This document shows positions 59,436-64,000 of a DNA stretch of 64,000 nucleotides, piece after piece. Position 1 is the stretch's first letter; the number at the start of each line of letters is the position of its first letter. The position numbers and the translations under genes were made by a program. The notes beneath the pieces are model-generated. The model saw only the letters and a list, made by a program, of their open reading frames with translations. It had not been told where the DNA came from and did not search any database. Origin of the DNA: Anisakis pegreffii (lineage: Eukaryota > Nematoda > Chromadorea > Rhabditida > Anisakidae). The DNA is taken from the NCBI GenBank assembly GCA_035041965.1, contig JAPYMA010000138.1:1-64000 (forward strand), written 5' to 3'.

Positions 59436-60412
59436 GTTGAACGGACAGTGTGAAGCAGCCTGCGGAAAGAGACAAATGCTCGAGGAGGGGTGGAGGCCTC
59501 GAGAGAGAAGGACTTAAGGCAATGAAGGAAAAAAAGAGGATAGTGGAGAGGAAAGAGGTTCGAAACTCCAGATGAAAGAGTTGTCTCGCAGTAGGGCGCC
59601 TATCCCCAACTTCAGTGAAGGTTCAATGCAATTTTTTACGCCCAAGTTGAAAATGACATTACTGACACGTCAAGGCTATGGGATAATAACGTAATCCCAC
59701 TGACCATTTATCCACGAGCGATCTTACAATCAATCGTTTTGCAGTCATATCCAGTTCATGCTAGAGCACAGACAATGAAGTATGATCACGTTTTCAAGTG
59801 CATTTAATGAGTGGCAAAATGCCGTTAAAATTAACGTCAACTGTGCACCATTGCCGTAAGCGATGGTTTATTTAGAGCGCATTTGTTGTGTTGTCCTCGA
59901 TCAAGCGCATTTGTTATGGGTACTGTTGGGTTTTTTCTGAATTAAGTTAAGATTTCAGTTTGATTTTGAGGTAGTGCGTATTAAAATGAAATGTGATCTG
60001 ACCGTTTTATATCCTGTTGACTTCTGAATAAACATGAAGTTTTATGCGTTAAGTTGTCGAGTTCACAACCTCGGACTTTCAACCGGCGAATGGTCGCTTT
60101 CAACACCAATGCAGTAGAATACAGAGCCAAGTAACTGGTTGAAAGGGTTGTCATAAGAAGGTAGGTAGTGTAAACGTAATGAAGACTCAGTGGTTGAAAA
60201 CTGAATATCCTAAATTTAGATTGCATAATTATGGGACTTTTGTATCGTGTTTCTATTTTTCTAGATTATCGATCGTCCGACTAATAGAATATATCGTGGT
60301 GAATCTTCACCATAAAACTGCATGAATTATTGTACTGGATTTGTCTGTAAATAGACTGTTTGAAAGTTTTCGTCGTAATCGTTAAAAGAGAAGAAGAAGG
60401 TGAATGAATCTG
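59436..60412. other. Intergenic region upstream of coq-1
   Basis: Purine-rich sequence (GAGGAGGGGTGGAGG, GGAGAGGAAAGAGG) runs from about 59460 to 59580. A minus-strand frame at 59981-60226 has no motif. No RNA gene is recognised. The coq-1 promoter should lie at the right end. Confidence 0.4.
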
Positions 60413-62975
60413 ATGAAGCAGCGTTGTTGTCGTTCATCTACCCTCATTTTATTGAAGCATTTATCCGATCATCACAGCTCCTCGAAATACCTCTTTGTTC
60501 ATCATATTAAACACAATCAGGTAAATATTAACCAATAATTTTAGTTCAGTTTTTTAAATTTCATTATTACATCAGTATTCAATAAACTTACAGAGTGTAA
60601 GATGCCTCAGCAATCTTGCTTATAATTGCTTGATTCGACCTAGTGATCTCCTTTTCGAAAGCACTCGGTCGGGCACGTTCCCAGCTGTTAATGCTGAAAA
60701 AGCATTCAAGAGGAATCGATCGTTACGTTTACCACAGTTTGTCACTGATAAGCTCAACAAACTTCAAGTAGTTATTTGTTTTGATTTTGTTGTTTCGTTC
60801 ATTTGTTTATGTTTGCAGATTGAACACGAGCAATTGAACTAGACAAATGCAATCTTTAACATTTGTCTTGTTGAAATCATAACACGATGTGCTTTATTAA
60901 TACCAAAAGGAAACAGCCTTCTGGAGTTTTAATTCTCAGATGCTGTGATTATAATTGTTTTCATAAGATTCCTAATCGATAAATCGGTTTGAGTATGAAG
61001 TTACATCACCATCTTTTAAAGTTATTTACGTCAGTTAAGGACGGTATTATATTTCGATGAACCGTGTTTTCGACAGTTCTAACGGATACGATTCTGAGGG
61101 TATCTCTGTACCGTTGCCAAATTGAAACATTTGATCTTAGTTATTGTAATCAGTTTACTCTATTATTGTGTGTATTTAAGTTTGAAGTGGTACAGTCACT
61201 TCTTGATCAGTCTTACATAATAAGATCAGCCGATTCGTGTGACACTCCATCGTCATCCAAATTCACACAGAATCTTGAAAAGATGGCTAAATATTACTTC
61301 AATCAAGGAGGAAAACTATTCAGGCCTACTGTTTCGTTGCTGATGGCGCGTGCCTGCAATCAAGTAAAACCTGAAACGTGAATTACTTATTCATTTCGTC
61401 GCTCTAAATGAAATTATGTTATACTGTCATTTATCGTTCAATCTAACATAATCTTCCCAAGAACTAAAGCAGTGAACTGGTTGAGGGCAAGTGTGAATAT
61501 AAAATATACCATTGTTTAGATGGAGAATGCTACTAAATGGTGAATTATCTGATATTTGAATACTACATTGAGTATTTTATAGAACAGCTTTTGAATCCGG
61601 GCGTGAAACAGTAACAACTAATCAGTATAAAATAGCAGTAATCTCGGAGATGATACATACGGCATCATTGGTACATGACGATGTAATTGATGAATCGGGT
61701 ATCAGAAGAGGTAGTCCAACTGTTAATGCTCTTTGGGGCAATAAAATGGTAGGTATTCTGCCCAAATGTACATTCTAAACTCATCTTTCCGAAGAGAACG
61801 TTATCGTAACATGCAAAGTTTTAGGCAGTGCTCGTGGGTGATTTTATCCTAGCTCGTGCAACGCAAGTGCTATGCAGTATAGGTCGTCCGAACGTGATCT
61901 CGGTGATGGCAACAATTATTGAAGATCTTGTCAAAGGAGAATTCATGCAGATGACTGATGGCTCAGAAGCAGATGCAGATTTAAGGTTCGATAGGTATAT
62001 GGCTAAGACTTATTCCAAAACAGCGTCATTGTTCGCAAACAGTTGTAAATCGGCTGCTATTTTAGCTGGTAAGTTTTATTCTGCGTTCCTTATTTGAACT
62101 TGTACCGATTTTATGTTTACTCTGAATTCTTCAGTTGTGAAATATTTGAAAAATTGATTGAATTTACAAAAAAAACAGTTGACTCATTGTAGAATGATAT
62201 TTACTAGATATCTGTTATTATTTTAGATGTGTCTGAGTCGACCGTAAAAATAGCTTATGAATACGGTAGGTCCTTGGGATTAGCTTTTCAACTCGTTGAT
62301 GATCTTCTGGATTTTGTTTCAACACCAGCAGCAATGGGAAAGCCTACAGCAAATGATTTAAAATTAGGTTATTCATCGTATCACTTATTAATGTTATCTA
62401 CCCATTGCTCTAATCTTTACGTATTAGAATAGCATAGAAATTGTAGAAAAAATAACCTGAATTTTTTAGAAACGTTTAGAAATATTGTTTAATTTAAAAA
62501 AAAACTTATCCTGTCTGAGTAATAATTTTGTTTCGAAACATTATGATTTAGGGAACTCCTCTAGATCGTACTATGAATATATAAATAAAATGACTTGAAA
62601 TTCGTTAGCTTTTTAATTGAATTTTGATTACTAGCATAATGACAATATTGTTTTTAAACGAACAGTGTTGATTGAAAGTGTTAAAACATTTTCAATAAAA
62701 CTCGCATTCAAGGTCTCATGAAAGGAAGCTGTATCCGATGAAAATAAGCATGGCAAGTTGAAATAATAAGAAAAGTTGAAGGATTGGCAACAGCACCAGT
62801 ATTATTTGCTGCACAGGAACATCCAGAGTTGAATCATCTTATTGCGCGACGATTCTGTGAGAATGGAGATGTGGACTTAGCTTGGGAAATGGTTGCCAAT
62901 AGTAGCGGGGTTGAGAGGACGCGTGCTATGGCACGTCAACACGCATATCACGCAGCGAAAATGGTTGGTATTTAA
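60413..62975 (+). CDS. coq-1: Polyprenyl diphosphate synthase subunit 1 (ubiquinone side chain)
   Basis: COQ-1/PDSS1 elongates allylic diphosphate with isopentenyl diphosphate to build the long isoprenoid tail of ubiquinone (and rhodoquinone) in mitochondria. Exons in phase: 60413-60520, 60594-60767, 61181-61377, 61583-61748, 61825-62068, 62227-62367 and 62782-62963. The basic N-terminus ([17 protein letters not shown]) looks like a mitochondrial presequence. Catalytic marks: [19 protein letters not shown], first Asp-rich motif [33 protein letters not shown], second Asp-rich motif [10 protein letters not shown], then [11 protein letters not shown] and [12 protein letters not shown]. Both DDxxD motifs are intact. 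If exon seven is read through its donor the protein ends in MVGI at 62975 (about 407 residues), short of the usual 20-25 residue tail; a last exon is probably spliced on at GTTGGT but was not found. Confidence 0.94.
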
Positions 62976-63592
62976 TCATGCAGTTGATGGAAGGCAGTGA
63001 CGGTTTCGTTTGGTGAACAGTAAAAGAGTTATTTTCGGTTAATTAAACGGTCCACTGGACATGAAGGTTATTTGATAGCGTTGCTTTTTGCTTATAATTA
63101 TTTTGGTAATCAAAATTGGTTGATTTAAGCGATATCCAGCTCAAACTAAAGCAACATGCGACTGAAAAATAGTAGCTCCGCTATCGCTAGTCGGCTGAAA
63201 AAAAATGTTTGGACCGCAGAAAATGAGGCGCTATCGCTATTATCACTAAAACAATAGCAAAGCGCTATCGCTGAACCGCTAGTGATCAAAATTAGTTCGC
63301 TATCGCCACTCGTTACTTTGAAATCTTCCTTCAAAATTTGCAATTGACCAGTTATTTGTATGTTCGCGTTGTCCAACAATTTACAAACTATACTTGATCC
63401 CATAAACCAGCAATCATCAAATTTGTTTTTATCGCTATCTCTAGAACAGTGGAAGACATATACGTTTCTTCTTGAAGAGGCAATGTGGGAACTTCAATAA
63501 CGTATTTGAATACCAGGAAAGGTTATCAATATTAGGATCAGAAAGTTTAGAACTGCGAAGATTTTATATTGATCTTTGAACAGACAACAACA
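62976..63592. repeat. Intergenic region with dispersed CGCTATCGCT motif
   Basis: The decamer CGCTATCGCT or a one-base variant occurs at about 63179, 63231, 63266, 63298 and 63430, sometimes with a nearby partial complement (AGCGATAG-like). The spacing is irregular, so this is not a simple tandem array. No gene is visible here; the minus-strand frame at 63146-63403 is built from this repeat. The missing last exon of coq-1 was looked for here and not found. Confidence 0.5.
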
Positions 63593-64000
63593 TCATTCAT
63601 CATCAGGTTGATCTCCTGATGGAAGAATTTTTCGAATTTTCCTCAAGCAATGAACAAACCTGTCAGAATAATTTCTTAAGCTCGCTGTCAAAAGAACTTC
63701 ATGTTGTAGCCAAAGATCCTGGTACAATTTTTTGAAGTGTTCCAATTCAAAGGGATTCTCCAATGCAAGTAACCCCTCTTTTAAGATAGAGTTGACTTCA
63801 TTTGAGCAATTATCAATAAATTGATTTATCAGTCGTTGAGGCATTTCGATATCAATGATATCTGCATTTCATATCGTTACGTTACGAATTCAAATGGCCC
63901 TGGTAAATCAGGAGGCCTTCAGGGATCTGATAATTCTCCAGATAAAATTGATACAGCTCCAGTCGATCAGTTATACACTCGAACAGTTTATAGTTTTCGT
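63593..64000 (-). CDS. Partial unidentified gene at the right edge
   Basis: I do not recognise the product. Two minus-strand stretches look coding: an open frame running in from the window end (about 63891-64000, containing CITDRLELYQFYLENYQIPE and ending HLNS) and a second at 63593-63844 (or from about 63858) with an amphipathic, charged sequence including KLYQDLWLQHEVLLTASLRN and ending SGDQPDDE. They are only about 30 bases apart and in different frames. The GTAACG..AAATGCAG gap between them would be a 24-bp intron and does not keep phase. Possibilities are two exons with an unseen junction, two genes with a trans-splice acceptor between them, or a frameshifted copy. Confidence 0.4.

Overview
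This window looks like nematode nuclear DNA. It is AT-rich and carries widely spaced, intron-rich genes on both strands. Several starts sit just downstream of splice-acceptor-like sites with no visible partner donor, as expected for spliced-leader trans-splicing. There are degenerate TTAGGC-type (nematode telomere-like) blocks. I rebuilt each gene by joining exons at GT..AG boundaries with matching codon phase; no database search was possible, so names rest on recognised family motifs. The species is not identifiable; a parasitic (spirurine-like) nematode is only a guess.

Layout. 0-16 kb is mostly minus strand: a hypothetical membrane protein (39-2227), the TIM23 translocase subunit (3948-5715), the mitochondrial CDP-diacylglycerol synthase TAM41 (9880-11786) and ornithine decarboxylase antizyme with its +1 frameshift site (12614-14934, 5' exon unresolved). 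17-28 kb holds the APC/C subunit CDC27/APC3 on the plus strand. Its sixth intron contains a full-length Ty3/gypsy retrotransposon in antisense orientation with an intact gag-pol frame, two LTRs and a 5-bp target duplication. 30-43 kb holds ribosomal protein S7 and then an RRM module followed by an F-box/leucine-rich-repeat module, which may be one fused gene. 44-51 kb holds eIF3 subunit I (minus) and ribosomal P2 (plus). 52-57 kb holds an ETF-beta lysine methyltransferase-like protein (plus), convergent with a TMEM220-like membrane protein (minus). 57-60 kb holds a hairpin and a decayed hAT-like element. 60-63 kb holds polyprenyl diphosphate synthase subunit 1 (coq-1). The right edge cuts a minus-strand gene.

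The genes do not form a pathway. They are mainly housekeeping: four mitochondrial (import, cardiolipin precursor synthesis, ETF methylation, ubiquinone side chain), three translational (S7, P2, eIF3i), one cell-cycle ubiquitin ligase subunit, one candidate F-box adaptor and one polyamine regulator. Repeats sit largely in introns: a MITE family with GTGATGGCATC-type ends (three near-complete copies and one fragment), a hAT-type MITE (two copies), the gypsy element and the hAT remnant. No tRNA, rRNA or CRISPR was recognised.
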